DNA of 64,000 nucleotides from Ichthyobacterium seriolicida (GTDB lineage Bacteria; Bacteroidota; Bacteroidia; Flavobacteriales; Ichthyobacteriaceae): NCBI RefSeq assembly GCF_002369955.1, contig NZ_AP014564.1, positions 308,893 to 372,892 of the forward strand, read 5' to 3'. Shown piece by piece: positions 8,988 to 17,460 of this stretch (position 1 is its first letter; each line of letters starts with the position of its first letter). The notes under the pieces were generated by a model. It saw only the letters and a program-made list of their open reading frames with translations, ran no database searches and was not told where the DNA came from. The position numbers and the translations under genes were made by a program.

Positions 8988-9986
8988 GTGACAAACAAAA
9001 AAAACAGATACAAGTACGATCCAAGCAGTCTCTCCTTTATAAAAATAACCAAAAGGCGTAGAGATATACTAATGGAAGTGCTCTTTTTCATCTTATCGTC
9101 TTTGCTTTTTGGAAGTATAGCATTTTCCGTAGTATTCCATTTTGTTGATTCTCCAAAAGAGAAAAAAATTAAGAGGGAGTTAAATAATCTGTTGGTTAAT
9201 TACAATATAATAAACAAAAAAATAAATGAGATAAATTCTGTTTTAGAAATAATGAAAGATAGAGATAATTCCATTTATAGGGTGTTATTAGTAACCGATA
9301 GCATCCCCTCGAGTGTGAGGAATGCTGGTTTTGGAGGAATAAATCGCTATAATGAGTTAAAAGGCTTTGATAATTCCCAACTCATAATGTCCACAGTTAG
9401 AAAAACAGATATTCTCGCTAAGAAATTGTACATACAGTCAAAATCACTTGATGAGATAACTTCACTCTTGAAGAATAAGAGTAAGATGATAGCCTCTATA
9501 CCTGCAATACAACCGATCTCCAATAAGGAATTAAAGAGGTTATCATCTGGTTTTGGATATAGAACACACCCTATATATAAGGTGAGAAAAATGCACAGTG
9601 GATTAGATTTTGCAGCTCCTGAAGGCACACCCATTTATTCTACAGGTGATGGTATTGTATATGCTGCGAAGTCCCTTACTACTAAAAACAGAAGGTTAAA
9701 TAATGGATATGGTAACGTAGTTATTATAGATCACGGATATGGGTATAAAACTCTGTACGCACATATGAAAGAGTTTAACGTTAAGAAAGGAGATAAGGTT
9801 AAAAGAGGTAATATAATAGGCTATGTAGGTAATACAGGGAGTTCCACAGCGCCCCATCTTCACTATGAGGTGCATAAGAATAATAGAAGAGTAAATCCTA
9901 TTCATTTCTTTTTTAATGACCTGAGTCCTGAGGAATACGAAGAAATGTTAGAGTTAGGCGCTATAGAGAATCAATCTTTAGATTAG
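8988..9986 (+). CDS. M23 family metallopeptidase (LytM-type cell-wall endopeptidase)
   Basis: The 332-residue protein has a cytoplasmic N-terminal tail (RYKYDPSSLSFIKI), one membrane segment at about residues 28-51, a coiled-coil-like region at about 56-90, and a C-terminal M23 domain. The zinc and catalytic residues are present: HSGLD (H203, D207), YAHM (H259) and HLH (H290, H292). It probably cuts peptidoglycan cross-links at the inner membrane's periplasmic face. The start is GTG at 8988; I chose it because the tail before the membrane segment matches related flavobacterial proteins from memory. ATG at 9073 would delete that tail. The 3' end overlaps the convergent rlmB stop by 4 bases. 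Confidence 0.9.
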   Translation: MTNKKNRYKYDPSSLSFIKITKRRRDILMEVLFFILSSLLFGSIAFSVVFHFVDSPKEKKIKRELNNLLVNYNIINKKINEINSVLEIMKDRDNSIYRVLLVTDSIPSSVRNAGFGGINRYNELKGFDNSQLIMSTVRKTDILAKKLYIQSKSLDEITSLLKNKSKMIASIPAIQPISNKELKRLSSGFGYRTHPIYKVRKMHSGLDFAAPEGTPIYSTGDGIVYAAKSLTTKNRRLNNGYGNVVIIDHGYGYKTLYAHMKEFNVKKGDKVKRGNIIGYVGNTGSSTAPHLHYEVHKNNRRVNPIHFFFNDLSPEEYEEMLELGAIENQSLD

Positions 9987-10765
9987 ATCGGGATAGTGTT
10001 AGTGGGTTTGGACAGAATATGTGTTCTCTGCCTCACAGCCTCGTATAAAAACACTCCGCAAGCTACAGATACATTAAGAGACGATATGCCTTTTTCCATA
10101 GGAATGGAAGCCCTTTCTTTTATCTTTTTTAGATATGCAGGCGATATACCATCTTCTTCCGATCCCATAACTATTGCGCTTGGAATACTAAAATCTATCT
10201 CGTATAGAGATTTATCAGTTTTTTCTGTTGCTCCTACTACCTGAACCCCACTATCATACAAATAATCTATTGTATTGAGTATATATTTCTCTCTACAAAT
10301 CGGGATATCGTAGATAGCACCAGCAGATGTCTTTATAGCATCCTCATTTATAAGAGCACTTCCCTTATCGGGGATTATAATGGAATCAACACCTGCACAT
10401 TTGGCTGTACGTACAATGGATCCAAAATTTCTAACATCTGTCACTCTGTCTAAAATAAGCAGAAGAGGCAGATCTCCTCTTTCATATATCTGTGGAAGAA
10501 TATCATCTATTTTAAAAAAATCTATAGGAGAGATAAAGGCAAAAACACCTTGGTGATTTTTTCTAGTAAGACTATTTAATTTCTGTAAGGGAACATATAC
10601 ACAATGTATTTTGTTTATCCTTATCATCTCTTTGAGATCTTCTATATTATTGCCTTTTAATCCTTTTTGTATGAATATTTTAATGATTTTTTTCCCAGAT
10701 TTAATGCACTCCATGATTGGATGTATTCCAAAAGCCTTGGATATATATCTGTCTTCTGTATTCAT
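9983..10765 (-). CDS. rlmB: 23S rRNA (guanosine-2'-O-)-methyltransferase, SpoU/TrmH family (RlmB-like)
   Basis: The 260-residue protein has the N-terminal L30e-like substrate-binding region (GIHPIMECIKSGKKIIKIFIQKG) and the C-terminal SPOUT methyltransferase fold. All three SpoU motifs are present: DRVTDVRNFGSIVRTAKCAG, IVMGSEEDGIS, and ISSLNVSVACGVFLYE. RlmB methylates the ribose of G2251 in 23S rRNA. Assignment to RlmB rather than another TrmH-type enzyme rests on overall layout and length. It is separated from upstream ahcY by a terminator, so it probably has its own promoter. Confidence 0.9.
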   Translation of the reverse strand: MNTEDRYISKAFGIHPIMECIKSGKKIIKIFIQKGLKGNNIEDLKEMIRINKIHCVYVPLQKLNSLTRKNHQGVFAFISPIDFFKIDDILPQIYERGDLPLLLILDRVTDVRNFGSIVRTAKCAGVDSIIIPDKGSALINEDAIKTSAGAIYDIPICREKYILNTIDYLYDSGVQVVGATEKTDKSLYEIDFSIPSAIVMGSEEDGISPAYLKKIKERASIPMEKGISSLNVSVACGVFLYEAVRQRTHILSKPTNTIPI

Positions 10766-10802
10766 ATATTCAACTTTTATGATAAAAATGAGGTTTTAAG
10801 CT

Positions 10803-10832
10803 AAAACACCTGCCAAAAAAAGCAGGTGTTTT
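10803..10832 (-). terminator. Terminator of ahcY
   Basis: A perfect 11-bp stem (AAAACACCTGC paired with GCAGGTGTTTT) has an 8-nt loop and A/T runs on both sides. It lies between ahcY and rlmB, both on the minus strand, so it serves ahcY. Confidence 0.85.
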
Positions 10833-10916
10833 TTATAAAATATCTCTTTGTAATTTTTTATAAGAAAAAAAATAAATCGAGAGATTCCTTTTGATTTTAC
10901 AATATTTATATCTGTT

Positions 10917-12233
10917 TTAATATCTGTAGTAATCTGGTTTAAAAGGACCTTCTTTTTTAACTCCTATATATTCTGCTTGTTCTTGGCTTAGCTCATCTAA
11001 TTCTACTCCAATTTTTGAAAGGTGTAGTTTAGCTACTTTTTCATCTAGAACTTTTGGCAAAGTATACACTTCATTTTGATATTTATCTGTGTTTTTCCAC
11101 AGTTCTATTTGAGCCAGAGTTTGATTAGTAAAAGAATTAGACATAACAAAAGAGGGATGACCAGTAGCACAACCCAAATTCACTAACCTGCCTTCTGCTA
11201 GAACTATTATATCTTTTCCGTTTAAAGTATACTTGTGTACTTGAGGTTTTATCTCTACTTTGGTATCTCCATAATTTGTATCTAACCAATCCATATCTAT
11301 TTCATTGTCGAAATGCCCTATGTTACAAACTACAGCCTTGTCTTTCATTTTTAGAAAATGCTCTTCTACGATGATGTCTTTGTTTCCAGTTGTAGTAATT
11401 ACAATATCAGCTTCTAATATTGCATCTTTCATTTTTTTTACTTCGAAACCTTCCATGGCAGCTTGTAAAGCACATATAGGATCGATCTCTGTAACTATAA
11501 TTCTTGCTCCTGCACTGCTAAAAGAAGCGGCACTCCCTTTACCTACATCTCCAAAACCAGCCACAACTACTACTTTACCAGAAATCATTAAGTCAGTTGC
11601 TCTACGAACAGCGTCTACAGCAGACTCTCTACATCCGTATTTATTATCAAATTTAGATTTGGTAACAGAGTCGTTTACATTGATGGCAGGTATAGGCAAA
11701 GTTCCTTTTTTAACTCTTTCGTATAACCTGTGAACACCTGTGGTGGTCTCTTCGGATATTCCTCTTATATCTTTAGTGAGGTGAGGGTACTTATCTAAGA
11801 CTAGATTAGTCAGATCTCCTCCGTCATCTAAAATCATATTTAGAGGTTTTCTCTCTTCTCCGAAGAATAGTGTTTGCTCTATACACCAATTGAATTCTTC
11901 TTCATTCATGCCTTTCCAAGCATATACTGGTATTCCCAATTTAGCTATATAAGCCGCTGCATGATCTTGAGTGGAAAATATATTGCACGAACTCCATGAC
12001 ACTTCGGCTCCTAGATGTATTAGAGTCTCTATCAATACAGCTGTCTGTATAGTCATATGTAGACATCCCGCTATGCGAGCGCCTTTTAGGGGCTTAGAAT
12101 CTTTGTATTCCTCTCTCAATGAAATTAACCCTGGCATTTCGGCTTCAGCTAGTTCCACTTCCATTTTTCCCCAATTGTGCAATGACATATCTTTTACCTT
12201 ATACGGAATGTAAAGTCCAGTATTTGTTTTCAT
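10917..12233 (-). CDS. ahcY: Adenosylhomocysteinase (S-adenosylhomocysteine hydrolase)
   Basis: The 438-residue protein hydrolyses S-adenosylhomocysteine to adenosine and homocysteine, keeping SAM-dependent methylation running. Diagnostic motifs are [24 protein letters not shown], the NAD-binding [30 protein letters not shown] and the conserved C-terminal KPDYYRY. The length fits the family. It stands alone between its own promoter and terminator and is divergent from a phosphopantetheinyl transferase gene. Confidence 0.97.
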   Translation of the reverse strand: MKTNTGLYIPYKVKDMSLHNWGKMEVELAEAEMPGLISLREEYKDSKPLKGARIAGCLHMTIQTAVLIETLIHLGAEVSWSSCNIFSTQDHAAAYIAKLGIPVYAWKGMNEEEFNWCIEQTLFFGEERKPLNMILDDGGDLTNLVLDKYPHLTKDIRGISEETTTGVHRLYERVKKGTLPIPAINVNDSVTKSKFDNKYGCRESAVDAVRRATDLMISGKVVVVAGFGDVGKGSAASFSSAGARIIVTEIDPICALQAAMEGFEVKKMKDAILEADIVITTTGNKDIIVEEHFLKMKDKAVVCNIGHFDNEIDMDWLDTNYGDTKVEIKPQVHKYTLNGKDIIVLAEGRLVNLGCATGHPSFVMSNSFTNQTLAQIELWKNTDKYQNEVYTLPKVLDEKVAKLHLSKIGVELDELSQEQAEYIGVKKEGPFKPDYYRY

Positions 12234-12261
12234 ATTTTTGTGTTTTAAAATTCTAACTGCG

Positions 12262-12290
12262 CAAAGCTACTAAAATACTTGAAATTCAAA
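12262..12290 (-). promoter_or_regulatory. ahcY promoter (Bacteroidota sigma-A type)
   Basis: On the minus strand TTTG (12287-12290), a 17-bp spacer and TAGCTTTG (12262-12269), followed by C, give an exact -33/-7 pair 29 bp ahead of the ahcY start. It overlaps the first codons of the divergent gene. It is the best promoter match seen in the window. Confidence 0.65.
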
Positions 12291-12896
12291 GGATACAAAA
12301 TAGGAGAGCAAACTGAAATACACGTTTTTGATATGCCTGATCATATAAATTCATCATCGATGATAAAGGAAGGATTATTGAGTGTTGACAGTTTAAAATT
12401 ATTTAAAAAGTTCTCTTCTTCAAAAAGAAAAAAGGAGTTTCTATATACTAGAATGTGTCTCAAAAGTTTAGGTATAAACGACGATCAATTGTTATATACT
12501 CCCCAGGGTAAACCTTTCTTGTCGAACAGTTCTCAGTTTATTTCCATATCTCATTCTAAACAGTCTATAGCAATAGCACTCAGCAATAGAGAAATAGGTG
12601 TAGATATAGAAGAGGTCATATCAAATAGGATATTGAGTTTAACAGATAAGTTTTTAACAGAACGAGAAAAGGAAATATTTATTGATTTAAGAGATATACA
12701 CATTGCCTGGGGAGCAAAAGAATCCATTTACAAAGCCTATGGAAAAGGCGGCATAAGTATTAAGGATGACATAAATCTATCAAAATTCCCTAAAGGAATA
12801 TTGACAAAGGAAAAACAAGAGATAAAATACGATATCCATACTAGAATTATAAACGATAAAAATATAGTTTTGGCTATTGAAGAATTAGACTTATAA
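12279..12896 (+). CDS. 4'-phosphopantetheinyl transferase superfamily protein
   Basis: The 205-residue Sfp-type enzyme should move 4'-phosphopantetheine from CoA onto carrier-protein serines. Visible motifs are GKPFLS, ISISHSK, GVDIEE (Mg ligands D109 and E111) and WGAKESIYKAYGKG (W144, E148, K152). The start is TTG at 12279; the next ATG (12334) would cut into the conserved N-terminal part. The gene is divergent from ahcY and its start lies inside the ahcY promoter, so the two may influence each other. The carrier protein is not encoded in this window; ACP is the likely substrate. Confidence 0.88.
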   Translation: MKFKGYKIGEQTEIHVFDMPDHINSSSMIKEGLLSVDSLKLFKKFSSSKRKKEFLYTRMCLKSLGINDDQLLYTPQGKPFLSNSSQFISISHSKQSIAIALSNREIGVDIEEVISNRILSLTDKFLTEREKEIFIDLRDIHIAWGAKESIYKAYGKGGISIKDDINLSKFPKGILTKEKQEIKYDIHTRIINDKNIVLAIEELDL

Positions 12897-13008
12897 TCTC
12901 AGTTGGACTGAATCTTTATGTAGCTCATTTCAGTGGAATGTTTATACTTTTAACCATCAAAATAAAATAGCCATCAAAACTTGAGTTCAGGCAGAATTTT
13001 TAAATAAA

Positions 13009-13803
13009 ATGACATTACAGGTTCACTTGAAAAAAATGCATACAGAGTATGCCAGTCCAGTTAGATATTTCCTAAATACAGAATCTGGTTATATAGAATT
13101 AAACAAATTAATATCTAGGGAGTTCAGTATAGAACACCTGAGCTCTAAGTGTGTCTTCTGTGAGAAAACAGTTGATAAAATCTATCGTCAGGGACATTGT
13201 TATTCGTGTTTTTGGGAATCACCTCAAACTAATGAAAGCATTTTTAGGCCAGAGTTGAGCAAAGCACATTTAGGAATAGAAGTAAAGGACTTAGAATGGG
13301 AAAAAAAAATAGAATTACAGCCACATGTAGTATATCTAGCCATAACAGATGATATAAAAATAGGCATAACTCGCAAAAGTGGATTACCCACGCGATGGAT
13401 TGATCAAGGAGCTATAAGAGCTATATCAATTGCTGAAACACCAAATAGATATTTAGCTGGCTTAATTGAAGTCTCTCTAAAAGAGATATTTAGAGATAAG
13501 ACTAATTGGAGAAAAATGTTAACAAATGAAATTTCAGAAATAGATATCTATAAGCAAAGAGATAGAGCGATTAAATATCTAGATGAAGATTTAAAAGTCT
13601 ACTTGATAAACGATAGTAGCATTTGTGATATAAATTACCCCTTAGAATCTAGATTAAACAGTATAAAAACTCTAAATATTGAAAAAGAATCTAAGTTTCA
13701 AAGCACTTTGAAAGGTATAAAAGGACAATACTTAGTGTTCGAAAATGACACTGTTTTTAACATCAGAAATAACCAAGGGGAAGTGATAAAAATTAAATTA
13801 TAA
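13009..13803 (+). CDS. DUF2797 domain-containing protein
   Basis: The 264-residue protein matches the DUF2797 pattern as I remember it: QVHLKKMHTEY at the start, paired CVFC and CYSC motifs at about residues 48-64 that look like a zinc site, then RPELSKAHLGIE, LQPHVVYLAITDDIKIGITRK, LPTRWIDQGA and NRYLAGLIEVSLKE. The YLA...IKIGITRK stretch recalls a GIY-YIG fold. The role is unknown; a nucleic-acid-binding function is a guess. The gene stands alone, 112 bp after the transferase gene. Confidence 0.85.
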   Translation: MTLQVHLKKMHTEYASPVRYFLNTESGYIELNKLISREFSIEHLSSKCVFCEKTVDKIYRQGHCYSCFWESPQTNESIFRPELSKAHLGIEVKDLEWEKKIELQPHVVYLAITDDIKIGITRKSGLPTRWIDQGAIRAISIAETPNRYLAGLIEVSLKEIFRDKTNWRKMLTNEISEIDIYKQRDRAIKYLDEDLKVYLINDSSICDINYPLESRLNSIKTLNIEKESKFQSTLKGIKGQYLVFENDTVFNIRNNQGEVIKIKL

Positions 13804-13886
13804 GCACTGATTGATTTTTTTTAATCGTGTAAGAAAAAACCATAAATTAGCCGACTTGTTTTAACATTTTAAAAAAAAATGAAATT

Positions 13887-14159
13887 ATGAATAAATCAGA
13901 ACTTATAGATGCAATGGCATCGGATACAGGATCTACTAAAGAAAATGCAAAAAAAATGTTGGAGTCATTCGTTTCTAATGTAGAAAACACTTTATCTAAA
14001 GGAGGTAAAATATCTTTAGTAGGGTTTGGTTCTTTTTCTACTTCAAAGAGAGAGGCTAGAGAAGGTAGAAATCCCCAAACAGGACAAGCTATACAGATAG
14101 CTTCTAAGACTGTTGTTAAGTTTAAGCCTGGGTCTGAACTTAATAACAAAGTGAATTAA
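13887..14159 (+). CDS. hup: HU-family histone-like DNA-binding protein
   Basis: The 90-residue basic protein is a standard HU/IHF-fold nucleoid protein that bends DNA as a dimer. It shows the alpha-helical N-terminal half (NKSELIDAMASDTGSTKENAKKMLESF), the signature GFGSFSTSKREAREGRNPQTG on the DNA-binding arm, and the C-terminal KFKPGSELNNKVN. It is a single-gene unit with a strong palindromic terminator. A possible -7 element (TAAATTAGC, 13843-13851) lies 36 bp ahead but departs from consensus. Confidence 0.95.
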   Translation: MNKSELIDAMASDTGSTKENAKKMLESFVSNVENTLSKGGKISLVGFGSFSTSKREAREGRNPQTGQAIQIASKTVVKFKPGSELNNKVN

Positions 14160-14203
14160 TTTATAATTCACTCCCTAAATTATTATAAATTTTTGATTCT
14201 AAA

Positions 14204-14240
14204 TAAAGGAGTCTCAATTAATTGAGACTCCTTTATATTT
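14204..14240 (+). terminator. Terminator of the HU gene: perfect 32-bp palindrome
   Basis: Bases 14204-14235 form two exact 16-base arms (TAAAGGAGTCTCAATT and its complement) with no spacer, followed by a short T-rich tract. The next gene starts only about 18-30 bases later, so that gene either lives on read-through or has its promoter inside the hairpin region. Confidence 0.8.
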
Positions 14241-14252
14241 TATGCCACCATA

Positions 14253-15176
14253 ATGCATAATGTTATGCAGTTCTATAGCAATGGTAAATTCCTTCTTACT
14301 GGAGAATATTTTGTTCTAAAGGGGGCTCTGTCTCTAGCTCTTCCCTTGACAAAAGGACAAACCATGTTCGTTTCTAACACTTCAAAAAAAAGACTATTAG
14401 AATGGAAAGCTTATGATTTAAATGATCAATTGTGGTTTACATCTGATTTTGATATAGAGACTCTTCAAATCTTAGCTTGTTCCCATATGGAGACAGCTTC
14501 TATACTTCAAGACTTATTAAAGTCTAGCACATCTATAAATCCCGCTTTTCTCAGTGATAAAAATTCTGTTAGGGTAGAGACTAAACTCACCTTTCCCCTT
14601 GAATGGGGTATGGGAAGCAGTTCTACTTTAATAACTAATCTATCTGAGTGGGCAGAGATAAATCCCTTTGATTTGATGAAAAGGTCTAAATCATTTTTAG
14701 GTAGTGGATATGACCTTGCTTGTGCAAAATCACAAAGAGCTATAGTCTATGATAATAAAGAAAGTAAAGCCTCTTGGAGGGAGATAAATTTTGATGTTCC
14801 CTTTAAAGACAATCTATATTTTGTATACCTAGGCAATAAAATGAGTACTAAAAAGGCTATAGAATATTATAATACTATAGATAATCCTATAAAGTCCATA
14901 TCTGATATTTCTCACATAACTAAAGAGATTATATCTGTAAAATCACTAGATCAATTCGAATACCTTCTCAAAGAACACGAGAAAATAGTTTCTAAAACAC
15001 TTGGAATCCCGATGATATCTGAGTCTGTCTTTTCAGATTACAAAGATGGTATAGTAAAATCTTTGGGGGCATGGGGAGGAGACTTTGTAATGTTTACTGG
15101 AAATGAGAACACACCTAACTACTTATCAGAAAAAGGCTTCAAAATAGTCATACCATACTCAGAAATAATTATATAA
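14253..15176 (+). CDS. GHMP kinase, GYDIA-type family
   Basis: The 307-residue protein begins with the family pattern FYSNGKFLLTGEYFVLKGALSLALPL and has the GHMP ATP-binding loop PLEWGMGSSSTLITNL at about residues 112-127. GSGYDLACA (about 151-159) is the motif that names the flavobacterial GYDIA group. The substrate is not established; in the GHMP superfamily it is usually a small alcohol such as mevalonate or phosphomevalonate, so an isoprenoid role is plausible but unproven. ATG at 14265 is an equally good start. Confidence 0.85.
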   Translation: MHNVMQFYSNGKFLLTGEYFVLKGALSLALPLTKGQTMFVSNTSKKRLLEWKAYDLNDQLWFTSDFDIETLQILACSHMETASILQDLLKSSTSINPAFLSDKNSVRVETKLTFPLEWGMGSSSTLITNLSEWAEINPFDLMKRSKSFLGSGYDLACAKSQRAIVYDNKESKASWREINFDVPFKDNLYFVYLGNKMSTKKAIEYYNTIDNPIKSISDISHITKEIISVKSLDQFEYLLKEHEKIVSKTLGIPMISESVFSDYKDGIVKSLGAWGGDFVMFTGNENTPNYLSEKGFKIVIPYSEIII

Positions 15177-15201
15177 TCCGATTTCAATTAATTTACATAC
15201 T

Positions 15202-15231
15202 CTCAAAAACCAGAAGTGATTTTGAGTTTTT
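15202..15231 (+). terminator. Terminator of the GHMP kinase gene
   Basis: A 7-bp stem (CTCAAAA paired with TTTTGAG) with an 11-nt loop is followed by five T, 25 bases after the stop codon. Confidence 0.5.
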
Positions 15232-15267
15232 AAACATTTTGATAACTCTTTTAGTTAAGAGATACCA

Positions 15268-17148
15268 TTAAAGAGACCTAGTTACCCTTACCCAGTAATA
15301 ACCTATAGACACATATCTCTTCCCACCAAATGTATATTTCTTAAACTCATACCTTACTTCTTTCCCATTAGAAAAATCTTGAACTGCGCTAGTTTCTATG
15401 AAATATCCTCTAGTAGAGTTTAAGGACAACATTAAAGCTGTTAAATCATTAGTAGTGGAAGACACAGAAAAAGTTATAACTCTTTTATCATTATCAACAG
15501 ATACAGAAGCTGTAGTAATATCATTTCCTTCTAGTTTCACTTCATCTTTAGTTACAGCATAAGCCTGATTATACATAAACATATCATAAGTTTTTGTTGT
15601 TTTTTTGTCCTCAGCTGTTACGGTATATTCATAGATAATATTATAACGACTAAAACCATTTTCATGCGTACTACTTACAGTAGCACATCTTGATACTTCT
15701 ATAGAAGGAAGCTTAGTGTTTCTTCTTGAAGCTAAAGCAACACAATGCACAACTATCCTACCCCTATCACTGCCAGCAACATTATCTATAATACTACCAG
15801 GATATCCCTTTTCTAATTCAAATTTTGTGATTTTAGCCTCAGATGACACTTTCCTTACTTCAACAGAATATGTCTTAGTAAAATTCTCGTCAGTAGAAGA
15901 TACTACCTCATAACTTACAGGATTACTAAAATTTTGAGGAGAACTAGTAATTGTTTTAGCATCTCCCACTTGAATTGTAGGTGTTAACCTAACAGAAGTT
16001 AAATCAATACCACTAGGCACAACTAGATTTATAGTGTTGTTACTATGGTCAATATTTCCAACTACGTCAGAATCTATACCAGCATTGCCACTAGAAGCAA
16101 ATACAAAACGACTAATATAAGGGCTTTTAACTGCGGTTACTGTATAGACTCTTGTAGAACCAGTATCACCTTTTAATAAAGTAAAAGCTTTACCTTCAAT
16201 CTCTCCAGATATTTCTCCAGAAGCTGGATCTACTACACACCCATCAGGCACCTGAATGGCAGATGTTAATCCTGTTAAATTAATATCATTAGCTCCTTTG
16301 GGAAATTTTAATGAGATACTACCAGTATCACTGTCATCATCATGAGTCAATACAGATTCGACTTGGTTTGGTACGCCTTTATCAACATTAGCCTGTATTA
16401 TAAAAGATGTTAATTTCGGAGCGATTTCTTTAATTATAGTTACTTTATAAATATTTTTTGTTCCATTTGGAGCTGTAACAGTATAAGCTACAGCTTCGCC
16501 AGAAATAAAATCCTGAGATATTTCATTTGCTGGACTAACTGTAGCACCAAAGTCAGTCTCTATAGTTGGTTTTAACCCTTCTATAACTGCAGTATTTGGA
16601 ACAATTAAAGATATAGTAAAGTCATCGGGATTTATAGTTCCAGTTATATCTTTCACAAGTTTTTTGCCAGTATTTATATGGTTAATTAGTTTAAATGATT
16701 TAATACTACACTCGCCAGATAAAGCTTTAGTTATATTTACTGTGTAATCTTTGGAGCTGCCATCTTGGGCTGTCACCTTGAATATTTTTCTATAAACCTT
16801 AGGATTAGAATCGGCTATGAGCTCAAAATTAACCTCTTCCCCACTCGAGGGAGTTATTTTTGCGTTATCTGGAGTTTCTATGTTAAATCTTAAACCAGTC
16901 AAAATAGCATTATACGGAACAGATAACGATATAGTAAAATTAATTGTATCTATAGTAACTGTTACTTCTTTACCTAGATTCTTGCCTTGATTTTCAGAAT
17001 CCTTAAGTTGGAATAGCCTAATAATCTTATCCGAACTCAGTTTTGAATCTTCTCCTGTATCTGCCGTCCTCTCACTTTTAATACAGGAAAAAATTAAAGA
17101 TAACAGTATGAAAAACAATAAACTCCTTGTAGAAAACTTTGCATTCAT
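15268..17148 (-). CDS. Surface lipoprotein of about six DUF5018-like modules, without BspA repeats
   Basis: The 626-residue protein has a lipoprotein signal peptide ending LIFSC (Cys22). The rest is a chain of about six beta-rich modules of about 90-105 residues with the recurring pattern F-x-L ... GKxLxKxVTGTI ... AVIEGLKPTI ... ATVSPA ... YTVTAPNGTK..YKV. It is a paralogue of the module half of the lipoproteins at 740-4582 and 28256-34410, but ends without the WGDG and BspA region. The last module is diverged. It is probably outer-membrane anchored; its function is unknown. A short hairpin (CTCTT/AAGAG) just past the stop lacks a good T run. Confidence 0.82.
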   Translation of the reverse strand: MNAKFSTRSLLFFILLSLIFSCIKSERTADTGEDSKLSSDKIIRLFQLKDSENQGKNLGKEVTVTIDTINFTISLSVPYNAILTGLRFNIETPDNAKITPSSGEEVNFELIADSNPKVYRKIFKVTAQDGSSKDYTVNITKALSGECSIKSFKLINHINTGKKLVKDITGTINPDDFTISLIVPNTAVIEGLKPTIETDFGATVSPANEISQDFISGEAVAYTVTAPNGTKNIYKVTIIKEIAPKLTSFIIQANVDKGVPNQVESVLTHDDDSDTGSISLKFPKGANDINLTGLTSAIQVPDGCVVDPASGEISGEIEGKAFTLLKGDTGSTRVYTVTAVKSPYISRFVFASSGNAGIDSDVVGNIDHSNNTINLVVPSGIDLTSVRLTPTIQVGDAKTITSSPQNFSNPVSYEVVSSTDENFTKTYSVEVRKVSSEAKITKFELEKGYPGSIIDNVAGSDRGRIVVHCVALASRRNTKLPSIEVSRCATVSSTHENGFSRYNIIYEYTVTAEDKKTTKTYDMFMYNQAYAVTKDEVKLEGNDITTASVSVDNDKRVITFSVSSTTNDLTALMLSLNSTRGYFIETSAVQDFSNGKEVRYEFKKYTFGGKRYVSIGYYWVRVTRSL

Positions 17149-17460
17149 GATAACTATTTGATTTATAAAAATTGTTTAAAAAGGCTATTTAGATACTAGT
17201 TTTTCTTAAAAAAATAATTACCATAAAATAGCTCTCAACAATAGCAAGCGCCTAGCTTATCTAGAAATACTTGATCAGCATCAAATTTAAGACTTTTCTG
17301 AAAAAAAATAAATAGTTTAAATCACCAAGTTGAACAACAATTCTAAGATATAGAATAATATTGGGATCTTCAGGCTTTTCTACTTACACTTTTTACAGAA
17401 GATTTTCCATTAAATCATATGATCTGGTTTATCGACCAAATCCAAAGACTTATGAAATCT
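17149..17460. other. Intergenic region between actF and the modular lipoprotein gene
   Basis: I see no gene in these 312 bp on either strand. In related genomes cytochrome oxidase genes commonly follow actF; none starts here, and I found no recognisable oxidase remnant. The lipoprotein promoter should lie at the low-coordinate end. Confidence 0.5.

Noticed and set aside
8981-8988. TAAATTTG as a -7 promoter element for the M23 peptidase gene
   Set aside because: It overlaps the GTG start and would place transcription inside the gene; no -33 element at proper distance. Probably chance in AT-rich DNA.
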